A DNA stretch of 64,000 nucleotides from Zunongwangia sp. HGR-M22 (GCF_027594425.1 NZ_CP115159.1:2813001-2877000); one strand, 5' to 3'. Counted from the stretch's first letter, positions 1 through 16,379 are shown. Notes: generated from the letters alone by a model not told the origin. Made by a program: numbers and translations.

Positions 1-437
1 CTTCCTGGCTTCACATTAGCCAGGTTTTTCGTTTTTTCTGAACCAAAGGCCGGTCCCCTAAATTTTCCTTCATACCATTTTGGCAAATCAAAATCATCTA
101 ACTTAAGACCAGTAAATTGTCGTAATTCGTACAGGTTTCCCTGCAGTGTAGAAATTAAGGTGGGGATATTAGCCTGGAAATTTTCAACCGACCAAGACAC
201 ACTAACTTTTGCTCTTTTAAATTTTGAATTATGAATATCTCCCGGTATGCTGGGATGTGTTATAGACTCCAATTCCTCTATGCCTTCTACACGAGCTGCA
301 AACCTTTTCTTTAAAGTTTCCGTTTCACCTGGAACAGTTACAAAAGTTCCACTGGATTGCTCTCCTGCAAGTACTGCAGCAGCATCTTCAAGTTTATAAG
401 GGGTTTCTATTAGATAATGTGCGGTAATTCTATCCAT
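1..437 (-). CDS. RuBisCO-like protein (form IV), N-terminal part, cut by window edge
   Basis: This is an open frame of 145 codons that runs off the left edge and begins MDRITAHYLIETP; no in-frame ATG was found just upstream. Three stretches match the RuBisCO large-chain N-domain: AAAVLAGEQSSGTF (the Glu and Thr of the RuBisCO AAxxAxESSTGTW motif, with Trp replaced by Phe as in RuBisCO-like proteins), LQGNLYELRQF (the conserved Gly-Asn), and KFRGPAFG (the FxGPxFG motif). About 145 of the usual 410-430 residues are present. RuBisCO-like proteins do not fix CO2. Characterised members are enolases or isomerases of methionine salvage, or act on 3-oxo-isoapionate-4-phosphate in D-apiose catabolism (OiaX, OiaT). 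The pectin context makes the apiose role the best inference, but the catalytic C-terminal domain is not visible. It has its own promoter with the shared CAGGAT motif, 53 bases upstream. Confidence 0.88.
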   Translation of the reverse strand, partial: MDRITAHYLIETPYKLEDAAAVLAGEQSSGTFVTVPGETETLKKRFAARVEGIEELESITHPSIPGDIHNSKFKRAKVSVSWSVENFQANIPTLISTLQGNLYELRQFTGLKLDDFDLPKWYEGKFRGPAFGSEKTKNLANVKPG

Positions 438-460
438 GCATGATAAATTAAGCCTGAATC

Positions 461-505
461 TAAATTTCCATCAAAACATAAGATTTCGCATCCTGTCCTT
501 ACATG
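461..505 (-). promoter_or_regulatory. Promoter with shared CAGGAT-type operator upstream of the RuBisCO-like gene
   Basis: On the coding strand the box CATGTAAGGACAGGAT (490-505) is followed after exactly 21 bases by GAAATTTA (461-468), which matches 4 of 6 fixed positions of TAnnTTTG. The box starts 53 bases upstream of the ATG at 437. The same architecture recurs six more times in the window. Function is inferred from position and repetition. Confidence 0.65.
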
Positions 506-507
506 CG

Positions 508-8313
<7,806 letters not shown>

Positions 8314-8340
8314 TGAAACTAGGTTTGACTGAACAGTAAG

Positions 8341-8388
8341 ACAATATAAGACACTAAAGCTTTATAGCTATCCTGTACTTACTTGAAG
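8341..8388 (-). promoter_or_regulatory. Promoter with shared CAGGAT-type operator (propeller/GH2/GH106 operon)
   Basis: The coding-strand box CAAGTAAGTACAGGAT (8370-8385) is followed after exactly 21 bases by TATATTGT (8341-8348), a weak match to the Bacteroidota -7 consensus. Bases 8368-8389 are identical over 22 bases to 26461-26482 in front of another operon. The box begins 57 bases upstream of the start codon at 8313. Confidence 0.7.
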
Positions 8389-8391
8389 ATT

Positions 8392-9633
8392 CTATTTCCA
8401 GTTCAAATCAGCAAATTTTAAGAATTGTTCCCAGTCGTATTTAGTAATATCATGTGTTCCCGATCGAATATGGTATCCCATTCCTTTTTTAAGTATGGGT
8501 TGATTTATTTCCGGAAATTGCGTAGTTGTAAAAGCTTCTATTCCAAAAAGATTATATATCGGAGAAGCTAATTTTGCCGAAAGAAATTCGCCTTCTGGAT
8601 CTGATCCGGGATCGCCTTCAGCACTAGCAATATAAACTGGTCTTGGCGCTATAAGAGAAAGCACCATATGCTGATCAAAAGGTAATTTTTCTTCATTTAG
8701 ATTAAACTCTTTAAACTTTTTACTAAACCAATGCTTATTGCCATTATTCAAACGAGCTAGATCTTCTCCCACTTTGCGTTTAGAAAGTGCAGCTCCGCCT
8801 CCGCCGGATTCATTACTGATAACCATTCCAAAGCGTTGATCTTTGGCTCCAGCCCAAATAGCTGCTTTTCCCATCCTAGAAAATCCTAAAACGGCTATTT
8901 TTTCAGAATCAATATCTTCGTCAGTTTCAAAATAATCCATACAACGACTCAATCCCCAAGCCCAGGCACCCATAGTGCTAAAATTATCTTCTCTATTTTG
9001 CAATTCTGGATATAAAGCATGTATTCCGTTTTTAAAATCATCAAAATAATCCGGATCAAGATCGCCCGCATAAACCGTAGCTACACCATAACCTTTTTCC
9101 AAAATCATTTCTATCGGCCAGCGACTCGAAACTGCACCACGAGATTTTTCGGTTGGATGATTTTTAATTGAGCCCCCTGCTCCTATCCAAACCCACTTGT
9201 CTGATAAACGAATTTTGGGATCTGAATTAACTGCATGATTTCCCTGAAAATTTAATCCTAAAAATACCGGTGCGGGTTTAATGTTTTTAGGTAGATAAAT
9301 CAATAAATCTAGTAAATGGTAATCGGTTTTCCCTGGTATATATACAGCCACTTGCTTCCGAATCGCTTTTCCCTTTAAAGCATTTTCTGATTGATCAAAA
9401 ACTATAATTTTGAGTTCGTGAGGAGCTTCAGGGGAAATTCCATACATTAACTTTTTGACCATTTCTAGAATTTCTGGCCGGCGTACACTTTCCCATTCTT
9501 CAATTTTGGTGATTTTAATACCGTTTTCTGATAGTAGCGGGTCTAGTAAATTTAATTCGACAGACTTTCTATTCTGCGCAGTTAGGTTGAAAAACATTCC
9601 GGTGAAAAATATCGTAAAGAAGAGTAATCTCAT
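8392..9633 (-). CDS. Secreted carbohydrate esterase, CE15/CE19-like (uronoyl methyl-esterase type)
   Basis: This is a 413-residue alpha/beta hydrolase with a signal peptide (to about FNLTAQ). The nucleophile motif GFSRMGK places the serine at residue 252. An acidic residue follows in SNESGGGGAA (Glu275), and the histidine lies in GTHD (His394). This Ser-Glu-His order and the SRxGK context match the glucuronoyl methylesterase family CE15 and the related pectin methylesterase family CE19 (BT1017 of the Bacteroides rhamnogalacturonan-II locus). I infer that it removes methyl esters from a uronic acid. It closes the nine-gene operon, and its ATG overlaps the stop of the small upstream gene by four bases. 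CE15 versus CE19 cannot be settled by eye. Confidence 0.78.
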   Translation of the reverse strand: MRLLFFTIFFTGMFFNLTAQNRKSVELNLLDPLLSENGIKITKIEEWESVRRPEILEMVKKLMYGISPEAPHELKIIVFDQSENALKGKAIRKQVAVYIPGKTDYHLLDLLIYLPKNIKPAPVFLGLNFQGNHAVNSDPKIRLSDKWVWIGAGGSIKNHPTEKSRGAVSSRWPIEMILEKGYGVATVYAGDLDPDYFDDFKNGIHALYPELQNREDNFSTMGAWAWGLSRCMDYFETDEDIDSEKIAVLGFSRMGKAAIWAGAKDQRFGMVISNESGGGGAALSKRKVGEDLARLNNGNKHWFSKKFKEFNLNEEKLPFDQHMVLSLIAPRPVYIASAEGDPGSDPEGEFLSAKLASPIYNLFGIEAFTTTQFPEINQPILKKGMGYHIRSGTHDITKYDWEQFLKFADLNWK

Positions 9634-9950
9634 ATTAAGCCCTTTTCCTCTAGTTTTTTCTTAAGGCTATAATATTTCTGAAGATCAAGCTCATCCTGTG
9701 ATTTTCTATCTTTTCGTCTTACACGCTCCGGTTCAGAATTTTCAAAGATATCTTTTACTTTCACTTTAATTTCTTCATCTAATTCTAAAGTAGCATTTAA
9801 CCAATCAATATTTTCATCATTATCCGTATCTAGTCCTCCAAAATGAAGATCTATTGTATCGTGATGTTTTGTTAAAATAACGGTTAAAACACCTTTATAT
9901 AAAGCTGCTTTAAAAACTTCGCCTTTTACATTTAATTCAAAACCTATCAT
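9630..9950 (-). CDS. Small protein of unknown function (106 aa)
   Basis: I do not recognise this protein. It has no signal peptide and no membrane segment. The N-terminal half looks beta-rich (MIGFELNVKGEVFKAALYKG, VLTVILTKHHDTIDLHFGG). The C-terminal third is highly charged and probably helical or coiled (VRRKDRKSQDELDLQKYYSLKKKLEEKG). It is probably real because it is embedded in a tightly packed operon: 20 bases after the oxidoreductase gene and overlapping the esterase start by four bases. It lies between a cytosolic Gfo/Idh/MocA enzyme and a secreted esterase, so the context does not single out a role. Confidence 0.75.
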   Translation of the reverse strand: MIGFELNVKGEVFKAALYKGVLTVILTKHHDTIDLHFGGLDTDNDENIDWLNATLELDEEIKVKVKDIFENSEPERVRRKDRKSQDELDLQKYYSLKKKLEEKGLI

Positions 9951-9970
9951 ATTATTTTAAAATTAAATAT

Positions 9971-11014
9971 TTATTCTTCTAATGAAGATGGATCAACCCC
10001 ACCCTTCTGATTTGAAATGTAAGCCGCTTCAACCGCAGCCATGGTATGAATACAATCTTCCACACTATTATTGGGAATATAATTGTTGTTCTTGCGCGCC
10101 TTAAATAGTTCTTGCATAGAACCTATAAATGCATGCGGAAACCAAGTACCATTGATTTTTTCTTCTTGCCAGTCCTCGTTTTCATCATATAAAATATATT
10201 CAAATTTATCATCCCTGCCTTTTGGATAATCCTTTAAGACTCCAATTTCAATTCGAATTGCCCCCTTGGTTCCCTCAATTTTTATAAAAGAACGCTGATA
10301 TTTTTGAGAATACCCATGATTATGATTGGTAAGAATATTAGCTCTTATAAAATCACCGTAGTCCATAATAATATTAGATCGCACCTGTGCAAGATTTTTA
10401 CATTCAGGATGCTTGATAGATTTAGCATAAACCTTCATGGGATTTCCAAGAAAGGATCGAACAAGATCTATATAATGAATGCTATGATAAAGAATTTCCA
10501 TTCTGGGAATATTTTTCAAAAAATCCCATAAATGCCATGGTGTAAAAACATTTACATTTATCTCTATATCATGTATTTCTCCAAGCTTACCTTCAATGAT
10601 AAAATCTCTGGCTTTACTAATAAAAGGAGCATAGCGTAATTGAAAATTAACGCCTGCCTTTATTTGTTTATCACGACATAGGTTTAAAATTTCCTGCGCT
10701 GTTTTCAAGTTTTCACCCATTGGCTTTTGGATAAGTATTACTGAATCTTTAGGTATTTGTTCTAAAACATTAAAAACTTCTTTACCAGGAACAGCGACGT
10801 CATAGACTGTGGTACTATTACTGTATCGTATAGCCTCATCGAGGGATTTAAATACATTAGGTATTTTAAAAAGTTCTGCAAGATTTTTAGCCTTCTCTAG
10901 ATCCATATCAAATATGCCAATCACATTGTAATCAGCAATTTGATAAGCGGGTAAATGGGCATCTTTAACAACGGCACCTGCTCCTATTATGATTATCCCA
11001 GTTTGATCTCTCAT
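9971..11014 (-). CDS. Gfo/Idh/MocA-family oxidoreductase
   Basis: This is a 347-residue cytosolic NAD(P)-dependent oxidoreductase. The Rossmann motif is near the N-terminus (IIIGAGAVVKDAHLPAY), the IQKPMGE motif carries the family's conserved Lys-Pro, and the C-terminal alpha/beta domain contains YHSIHYIDLVRSFLG with its active-site histidines. Family members oxidise or reduce sugars, sugar acids or inositols; the substrate is not readable. Its start shares one base with the stop of the RhaT-like transporter gene (TAATG), so it is translationally coupled. I infer a role in catabolism of the sugar imported by that transporter. A second, different family member lies at 23438-24532. Confidence 0.88.
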   Translation of the reverse strand: MRDQTGIIIIGAGAVVKDAHLPAYQIADYNVIGIFDMDLEKAKNLAELFKIPNVFKSLDEAIRYSNSTTVYDVAVPGKEVFNVLEQIPKDSVILIQKPMGENLKTAQEILNLCRDKQIKAGVNFQLRYAPFISKARDFIIEGKLGEIHDIEINVNVFTPWHLWDFLKNIPRMEILYHSIHYIDLVRSFLGNPMKVYAKSIKHPECKNLAQVRSNIIMDYGDFIRANILTNHNHGYSQKYQRSFIKIEGTKGAIRIEIGVLKDYPKGRDDKFEYILYDENEDWQEEKINGTWFPHAFIGSMQELFKARKNNNYIPNNSVEDCIHTMAAVEAAYISNQKGGVDPSSLEE

Positions 11015-12048
11015 TAGGTTGAAATTGAATTACCCATGGTTAATGAAAATACAGCTAAAAGCAATATAATTATAGCCATCACAAGTGAAAAAATTGTTCT
11101 TCGTTTGGCATGAATCCATTCTTTTAGTACCAAACCTGCTACCATACTGAATAATACCAGCATAATCATATGTATTGCCCAACTTGTAAATTTATAGGCT
11201 CCCATTCTTACATGTCCCAGTCCATAGAAAAAGAATTGGGAATACCACATCATCCCAGTAAACGTCGCTAGGACAAAATTTAATCGAAGAGACTTGCTTT
11301 GTAAAATATGATATTCTACCCAAGTTTTTTCTTTATTATGTAGAAAAATGCAATAAATCGAAGTGGTTATAAATGCTCCGGTATTTGAAAAAATATAAAC
11401 CACATTGGTTTGAAAATTTCCAGCACCGTGTTCTAAAGCAATATCAGCAATAGGTTGTCCTTGATCTATCGCGAAGCCATATAAAGCAGATAATATTCCG
11501 GCAAGAATACATAAAGGAAGTCCTTTTTTTACTGAAAATGTGGTATCAATACTACCCGAATATCCAGATATATCAATTTCTTTAAACCTTCCTGCTACTC
11601 CACAAAGTGCAATTCCTATCACTCCTAATAACATCCCTAAAATAATCCAAAATGAACCTGATTGAGACAAAACTTCACCTAATTCTCCTTTCACTAAGGG
11701 TGGTAACAACGTACCTATGACACAGGAAATTCCTATGGAAATGGCGTAAGTAAGTGAAAAACCAATATATCGTATCGCCAGTCCAAAAGCAGTTCCTCCC
11801 ACACCATATGCTGCTCCAAGTGTAAATGCTTTCCACATCGCATCTGAAGGCGCTTCGTGTAAAACCTGTATTAATTCAGGAATGGTTATCCATGCTACGA
11901 TTAACGGAAGTAAAAACCAGCAAACAAATGCCTGAGCAAGCCAGTAGCTTTGCCACGACCAGTTGACCAATTTCTTTTGCGGTGTATAGCATAAAGCTGC
12001 AAAAGCAGCTCCAATAGCATGAAATGCCACTCCTCCAATTACACTCAT
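11014..12048 (-). CDS. rhaT: L-rhamnose/proton symporter (RhaT-like)
   Basis: This is a 344-residue integral membrane protein with about ten hydrophobic helices, the same length as E. coli RhaT. Family-type motifs include YTPQKKLVNWSW near the N-terminus, GLAIRYIGFSLTYAISIGIS, and VIGTLLPPLVKGEL. RhaT imports L-rhamnose across the inner membrane with a proton. That matches the GH78 and GH106 rhamnosidases in the same regulon. It overlaps the amidohydrolase gene by four bases and the oxidoreductase by one. Since the classical RhaA/RhaB/RhaD enzymes are not here, the imported compound could also be rhamnose-like (another deoxysugar); I am sure of the family and less sure of the exact substrate. 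Confidence 0.85.
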   Translation of the reverse strand: MSVIGGVAFHAIGAAFAALCYTPQKKLVNWSWQSYWLAQAFVCWFLLPLIVAWITIPELIQVLHEAPSDAMWKAFTLGAAYGVGGTAFGLAIRYIGFSLTYAISIGISCVIGTLLPPLVKGELGEVLSQSGSFWIILGMLLGVIGIALCGVAGRFKEIDISGYSGSIDTTFSVKKGLPLCILAGILSALYGFAIDQGQPIADIALEHGAGNFQTNVVYIFSNTGAFITTSIYCIFLHNKEKTWVEYHILQSKSLRLNFVLATFTGMMWYSQFFFYGLGHVRMGAYKFTSWAIHMIMLVLFSMVAGLVLKEWIHAKRRTIFSLVMAIIILLLAVFSLTMGNSIST

Positions 12049-12908
12049 AAATCTTCTAGGTTTAAATTATAAAAAGTATTTGCGTTATCGTAATAAACGG
12101 CACGCCTTTCTTCTTCACTTAATAAATCCTGAAGCGTTTCTTCATACTGTCTCCAGGTATAAGAATAACTGCCTGATAATAAAGAAACTGGCCAGTCACC
12201 GCCTAAAAAACAACGATAACTTCCAAAATGATCTAAAATGAATTTTATATAATCAGAAATATCATCTTTTCGCCATTTTTCAGGTTTTCCGGAGGTAGTT
12301 CCCAGACCTGAAATTTTCATATAGAAGTTTTGATTTTGAGCTGCTTTTTTCATCAAATCTCCCCAAGATCCGAATTTCAGATTTTCTTTGATAGGAGGTT
12401 GATTTAGGTGGTCGAATACCATTTTCAGTTCCGGCACCTGTCGGCAAACTTCCAGCGCAGTTTCGATGTGTTCCGGCAAAACCCCTACCACATCAAATGG
12501 AATTTGGTGTTTAGCGAGCACCTGTAACGACTTCAATACCTTTGGCTGTAATAACCACCTGGCATCCTTTTCATCGTGAATGAGGTGTCTAACACCTTTA
12601 AAATATAAGTTCTTTTGATATTTATTCTGCAAGATTGCTTTGGAATACTCAGGATCTAACAAAGGTAACCAACCAACCACACCTTTTATCCAGGAGGTTC
12701 GGTTTGCCACATTCAGCATCCAATCTGTATCTTCAAAATTGTTAGCCGCCTGCACCAATATCCCATATTCCACATTAGTTTTGAGTCTTTCGCCTTCAAG
12801 TTCTTCAATAGCATAGGTGCGATTTAAAGGAGAATTATTTCCTTCTAACCACGTGTATTTTGCTTTTTCAAAATCCCAAATATGAATATGGGTATCAATA
12901 ATCTTCAT
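12045..12908 (-). CDS. Amidohydrolase-2 family sugar lactonase-like protein
   Basis: This 287-residue protein begins with the metal-binding motif DTHIHIWDF and ends the barrel with FLGGDWPVSLL, where the Asp is the usual catalytic acid. The layout is that of COG3618 (L-fuconolactonase, L-rhamnono-lactonase and related hydrolases). The family opens lactones of deoxysugars after the sugar has been oxidised at C1. With a RhaT-like importer overlapping by four bases and two oxidoreductases nearby, I infer a lactonase for L-rhamnono- or L-fucono-lactone. Alternatives in the same family act on aromatic or pyrone carboxylates, so the substrate needs direct evidence. Confidence 0.78.
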   Translation of the reverse strand: MKIIDTHIHIWDFEKAKYTWLEGNNSPLNRTYAIEELEGERLKTNVEYGILVQAANNFEDTDWMLNVANRTSWIKGVVGWLPLLDPEYSKAILQNKYQKNLYFKGVRHLIHDEKDARWLLQPKVLKSLQVLAKHQIPFDVVGVLPEHIETALEVCRQVPELKMVFDHLNQPPIKENLKFGSWGDLMKKAAQNQNFYMKISGLGTTSGKPEKWRKDDISDYIKFILDHFGSYRCFLGGDWPVSLLSGSYSYTWRQYEETLQDLLSEEERRAVYYDNANTFYNLNLEDL

Positions 12909-12911
12909 TTT

Positions 12912-14060
12912 CTAAGGCTTTAAATTGAATTCTCTCGAAATCGAATCATTGTGCTCTCCCAGAAATGGAGCTCCAACAACAGAATTTAGTTTTTCACCGT
13001 TAATTCTAATCGGGCAGCGTGTTGTCTTTATCACTTCACCTTTGCTGGTTTTCACATCCATTTCCATTTCCAGCAATCTGTATCCTTCCTCTTTTTTTAA
13101 TTCTTCTATATTGTAAACTTTTGCACACCAAATATCAGCAGCCTCCAAAATATTGAGCCAGTAGGATGTGGTATTATCTTTTAAATGCGCTGCTAGAACT
13201 TCTTTAATCTCGTCTCTCTTCTTAAACCACTGCTTTGAATAGGGAAACTTTCCCAATTCTGAACAATTTAGAAGTTCTCCCAGTATTGGAATATTTCCCA
13301 TGGCAAGAGCTAAGAATCCGTCTTGAGTTTTATATATTCCATAAGGTGCTGCCACATAAGAATGTGCATGATTCTTTTTGCTTCTTTCTGGTAATTCTTC
13401 GCCGTCATTCAAAAAGGTGGTAAAAACTTCAAACTGAAAATCCAGTGCAGACTCCAGCATACTAACCTGAACAAGACTTCCTTTTCCCGTATTATCCAGT
13501 TTCACCAATGCTGCGAGAATACCCTGAGCCAGATGGGTTCCAGCAAGAATATCAACCACGCTTATTCCCATAGGTGTGGGCAATTTTGTGCTTTCCCCAT
13601 TTAAATATGGTAAACCGGTTAGTGATTGTAAAAGCAGATCTTGCCCCGGCAGTCCTTTCCATTCTCCTTCAACGCCATATCCGCTAATGGAAGCATAAAT
13701 GATCTTTGGATTAATTTTCTGAACCTCATCATAGGAAAAACCGAGTCTTTCCATTACTCCAGGTCTAAAATTATGCATTAACACATCAGCATTTTTCAGT
13801 AACTCCAAAACTTGCTTTTTATCTCCCTCAACCTTCAGATCTGCAGCAAAGCTTTCTTTATTACGATTAATCGTATGAAATAAAGTAGATTCATTGGCAA
13901 CTTTTATCTCAGAAACATAAAGCTGCCTACAAATATCGCCGCTCCCTTTTTTCTCAATCTTAATCACTCGAGCTCCAAAATCAGCTAAACGAAGACTGGC
14001 AGATGGACCCGATAGAAATTGTGAAAAATCTACAACCCTTATTCCTTCCAGCAATTTCAT
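12912..14060 (-). CDS. CaiB/BaiF family III CoA-transferase, first of a tandem pair
   Basis: This 382-residue protein starts with the family III signature LEGIRVVDFSQFLSGPSAS. It has RLADFGARVIKIE (CoA-binding region), NRNKESFAADLK, HNFRPGVMERLG, and the catalytic aspartate at residue 170 in TPMGISVVDILAG (equivalent to Asp169 of formyl-CoA transferase). It should move CoA between carboxylic acids via an aspartyl-CoA anhydride. It overlaps its upstream paralogue by four bases and is clearly a diverged duplicate of it, so the two may form a heteromer. The acid substrate is unknown; CoA-transferases are not usual in pectin loci. Confidence 0.88.
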   Translation of the reverse strand: MKLLEGIRVVDFSQFLSGPSASLRLADFGARVIKIEKKGSGDICRQLYVSEIKVANESTLFHTINRNKESFAADLKVEGDKKQVLELLKNADVLMHNFRPGVMERLGFSYDEVQKINPKIIYASISGYGVEGEWKGLPGQDLLLQSLTGLPYLNGESTKLPTPMGISVVDILAGTHLAQGILAALVKLDNTGKGSLVQVSMLESALDFQFEVFTTFLNDGEELPERSKKNHAHSYVAAPYGIYKTQDGFLALAMGNIPILGELLNCSELGKFPYSKQWFKKRDEIKEVLAAHLKDNTTSYWLNILEAADIWCAKVYNIEELKKEEGYRLLEMEMDVKTSKGEVIKTTRCPIRINGEKLNSVVGAPFLGEHNDSISREFNLKP

Positions 14061-15226
14061 AAATGCGCTGCCTTTAAATTGAACTCCTCTTTAATATTTT
14101 CAGAATTTCGACCAAGCTGCGGCGCGGGTACGGCTCCCCACATAATTTCCCCGTCAATTCTTATAGGACAACGATTAGTTTTAAAACCTTTTTCTTCGGA
14201 AACTTTTATTTCCTGTTCGAGTTGTAAAAGGTCGTAGCTAGCCGAATTTTTCAGTTCATTCCAGTTTTTCAACTGGGCAGCCCATAAACAGTTGGTCTGT
14301 AACTTTTCTATCCAGTATGCTGAAGGTTTTTCTTTCAGCATATCAACAAGAACCGCTTTGATCTCATCTCTGTTTGAAAAAATCATGGATTGATCAAAAC
14401 CATTCAAGCTTTCAGAATTCAATACGTCTTTCAGATCTTTCAGCGGAATCATGGCCAGCGCAATATGCCCATCTTTGGTTTTATAAATTCCATAAGGAGC
14501 TCCCAGCAAAGCGTGAGCATTGTTCACTTTGGAACGCTCCGGAAGTTTACCGCTGGCAAAATATGTGGTGAATAGTTCAAACTGAAAATCAATAAGCGAC
14601 TCCAGTAAACTGACTTCAATTTTGACCGCTTTGTGCTTACGTTTTCGATAAACTAAAGCTGCCAGAATTGCCTGTACCACTTGGGCGCCACAAAGAATAT
14701 CTCCAATTGCCAGACCAAAAGGCGTTGGAGCATCATCTTGATCACCACTGGCATACATTAAACCGCTCATAGCTTGCAAAAGCAAATCCTGACCTGGTTT
14801 TTTAGCCCAAGGCCCTTCTTTTCCGTAGCCGCTTATTTCAGCATAAACCAGTTCAGCATTGTATTTTTGAACCTTCTTAAAATCCAGTCCTAGTTTTTCC
14901 ATCACACCAGGTCGAAAATTGTGAATCATTACATCTGCTTTTCCGATCAATCTCCTGATCTCAGCAAGTTCTTCTTCAGATTTTAAGTTGGCCGTGTAAC
15001 TTTCTTTATTTCGATTTATAGTATGAAAGAGGAGTGAATTATCATCCACCCATTGATCTTTTATAGGCAAAACTCGACATAAATCACCTTTGCCAGGATT
15101 TTCAATTTTAATCACTCTTGCACCAAGATCAGCAAGCCGGAGACCAGCTGAAGGTCCGGAAAGATACTGGCAAAATTCCAGGACCAAAATTCCTTTTAAA
15201 GGTTTATTATTGGATTTATTTTTCAT
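14057..15226 (-). CDS. CaiB/BaiF family III CoA-transferase, second of a tandem pair
   Basis: This is a 389-residue paralogue of the downstream CoA-transferase, sharing YLSGPSAGLRLADLGARVIK, NRNKESYTANLK, HNFRPGVMEKLG and ISGYGKEGPW. The catalytic aspartate is present (Asp176 in FGLAIGDILCG). No signal peptide is seen, so it is cytosolic. It overlaps the solute-binding-protein homologue upstream by 11 bases and the next CoA-transferase by four bases. Two adjacent intact paralogues suggest either a heterodimer or two successive CoA-activation steps on related acids (inference). No thiolase, acyl-CoA dehydrogenase or CoA ligase accompanies them in the window. Confidence 0.88.
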   Translation of the reverse strand: MKNKSNNKPLKGILVLEFCQYLSGPSAGLRLADLGARVIKIENPGKGDLCRVLPIKDQWVDDNSLLFHTINRNKESYTANLKSEEELAEIRRLIGKADVMIHNFRPGVMEKLGLDFKKVQKYNAELVYAEISGYGKEGPWAKKPGQDLLLQAMSGLMYASGDQDDAPTPFGLAIGDILCGAQVVQAILAALVYRKRKHKAVKIEVSLLESLIDFQFELFTTYFASGKLPERSKVNNAHALLGAPYGIYKTKDGHIALAMIPLKDLKDVLNSESLNGFDQSMIFSNRDEIKAVLVDMLKEKPSAYWIEKLQTNCLWAAQLKNWNELKNSASYDLLQLEQEIKVSEEKGFKTNRCPIRIDGEIMWGAVPAPQLGRNSENIKEEFNLKAAHL

Positions 15227-16379
15227 TTTTCGTTTTCAGGCTTTCCTTATAAATACTATTCATTTCACTAAAGGCATCCAACATCCTTTTCTCTCCTTTC
15301 AAAAATTGCTGTAAAGGATCACCAGCATGATCTTGAAAATGTAAATACCCGTTATATCTTGGCCGCAAATAGGAATTATCCAAAGATTTCAAGGAGTCTT
15401 GAAAACAATTATTACTGATGGCATTATTGGTTTTATCAAGCCAGGCTTTCCGATGACCAGGCTGGCCGCCATGTAATACAAATTCAGTGGACTGGTATCT
15501 TTCTGAAGCTATCATTTCAGCAAATTTCAAAGCTTCCTTTTTATGCCCGCTGAATTCGGAAACCGATAAACCGGTTCCTCCTAATGTACTTCTTAACTTT
15601 TTTCCTTTAAAACTTACAAGGTCACCATAATGTAGTTGATATTTCGCATAACCCCTGTGTGTATAATTTGAATATCCATATGCAAAAGGGCAATACCAGA
15701 AATCGTTTCCTGAGGTCATCATTTCGGCTACTTTAATTGGATTCGCCTGAAACATTTTTTTATCCAGCAGACTGTAAAAATCCTGCATCGTGCTCATGGC
15801 TTCATAGGCCACCTGTTCACTTACGATAATATCTTCAGCTTTAAATGGTACTTCACCATGAGCCTGACAAAACATATAGAAATTCATTAGAAGATCTATG
15901 GGAATTGCAGGGGCGGCTACTTTACCCTTTTTCGCCAATTCCATAACCTCCTCCCAAGTTTGAGGAATCTCAACATTATTTTCCTTAAGCAAATCTTTTC
16001 TGAAACTAGGGACGGGAGCAGCGGCATCGATAGCCAGCGCCCACTGGTGCTCGCCAAAATAATAACTGTCATGTGAGCTACCTACCTGATTTTGCTGCTG
16101 ATTTTCTAAAAATTCTTTTGGCAAATGTTCTTCTAATGGTAACACGCAGCGGGTAGCTGCGGCACATCCAACCCAGGGATGATCGATCACTAGCAAATCG
16201 TAACTTTTTGTAAGTTCTTCAATAGGATAATCTGCAAATTCCTGCAGTGTTCGCTGGCGCCATTCGATATGAACATTGGGATATAGTTCTCTGAAACGCT
16301 GCGCGCAGGCTTGCAATGGAACGAGTCCGCGGGTATGACCCCAGGTTATTCCTTTCAATACTTTTGGAGAATCATCCAT
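15216..16379 (-). CDS. Cytosolic homologue of ABC sugar-binding proteins (family 1 solute-binding fold)
   Basis: The frame is open to 16418, but I choose the ATG at 16379 ([18 protein letters not shown]) because it forms a TAATG stop/start overlap with the preceding gene. The longer start would add only an unhelpful charged leader. The 387-residue product resembles carbohydrate-binding proteins of ABC importers (WGHTRGLVPLQACAQRFRE, LYPNVHIEWRQRTLQEF, TWEEVMELAKKGKV, EALKFAEMIASERYQ). It has no signal peptide or lipobox, and no ABC permease or ATPase is seen in the window. It therefore probably acts in the cytosol as a ligand-binding or enzymatic partner of the CoA-transferases (inference). 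This is an unusual setting for the fold. Confidence 0.75.
   Translation of the reverse strand: MDDSPKVLKGITWGHTRGLVPLQACAQRFRELYPNVHIEWRQRTLQEFADYPIEELTKSYDLLVIDHPWVGCAAATRCVLPLEEHLPKEFLENQQQNQVGSSHDSYYFGEHQWALAIDAAAPVPSFRKDLLKENNVEIPQTWEEVMELAKKGKVAAPAIPIDLLMNFYMFCQAHGEVPFKAEDIIVSEQVAYEAMSTMQDFYSLLDKKMFQANPIKVAEMMTSGNDFWYCPFAYGYSNYTHRGYAKYQLHYGDLVSFKGKKLRSTLGGTGLSVSEFSGHKKEALKFAEMIASERYQSTEFVLHGGQPGHRKAWLDKTNNAISNNCFQDSLKSLDNSYLRPRYNGYLHFQDHAGDPLQQFLKGEKRMLDAFSEMNSIYKESLKTKNEK

Noticed and set aside
438-507. Reading the 70-base gap as part of the GH106 transcript end with a terminator
   Set aside because: No hairpin followed by a T-run is visible; the gap is better explained by the RuBisCO-like gene's promoter.
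9688-9700. CAGGAT string within the 106-residue gene
   Set aside because: It encodes Ser-Gln-Asp-Glu in frame, has no -7-like element at the right distance that precedes a gene start, and is not near an operon head.
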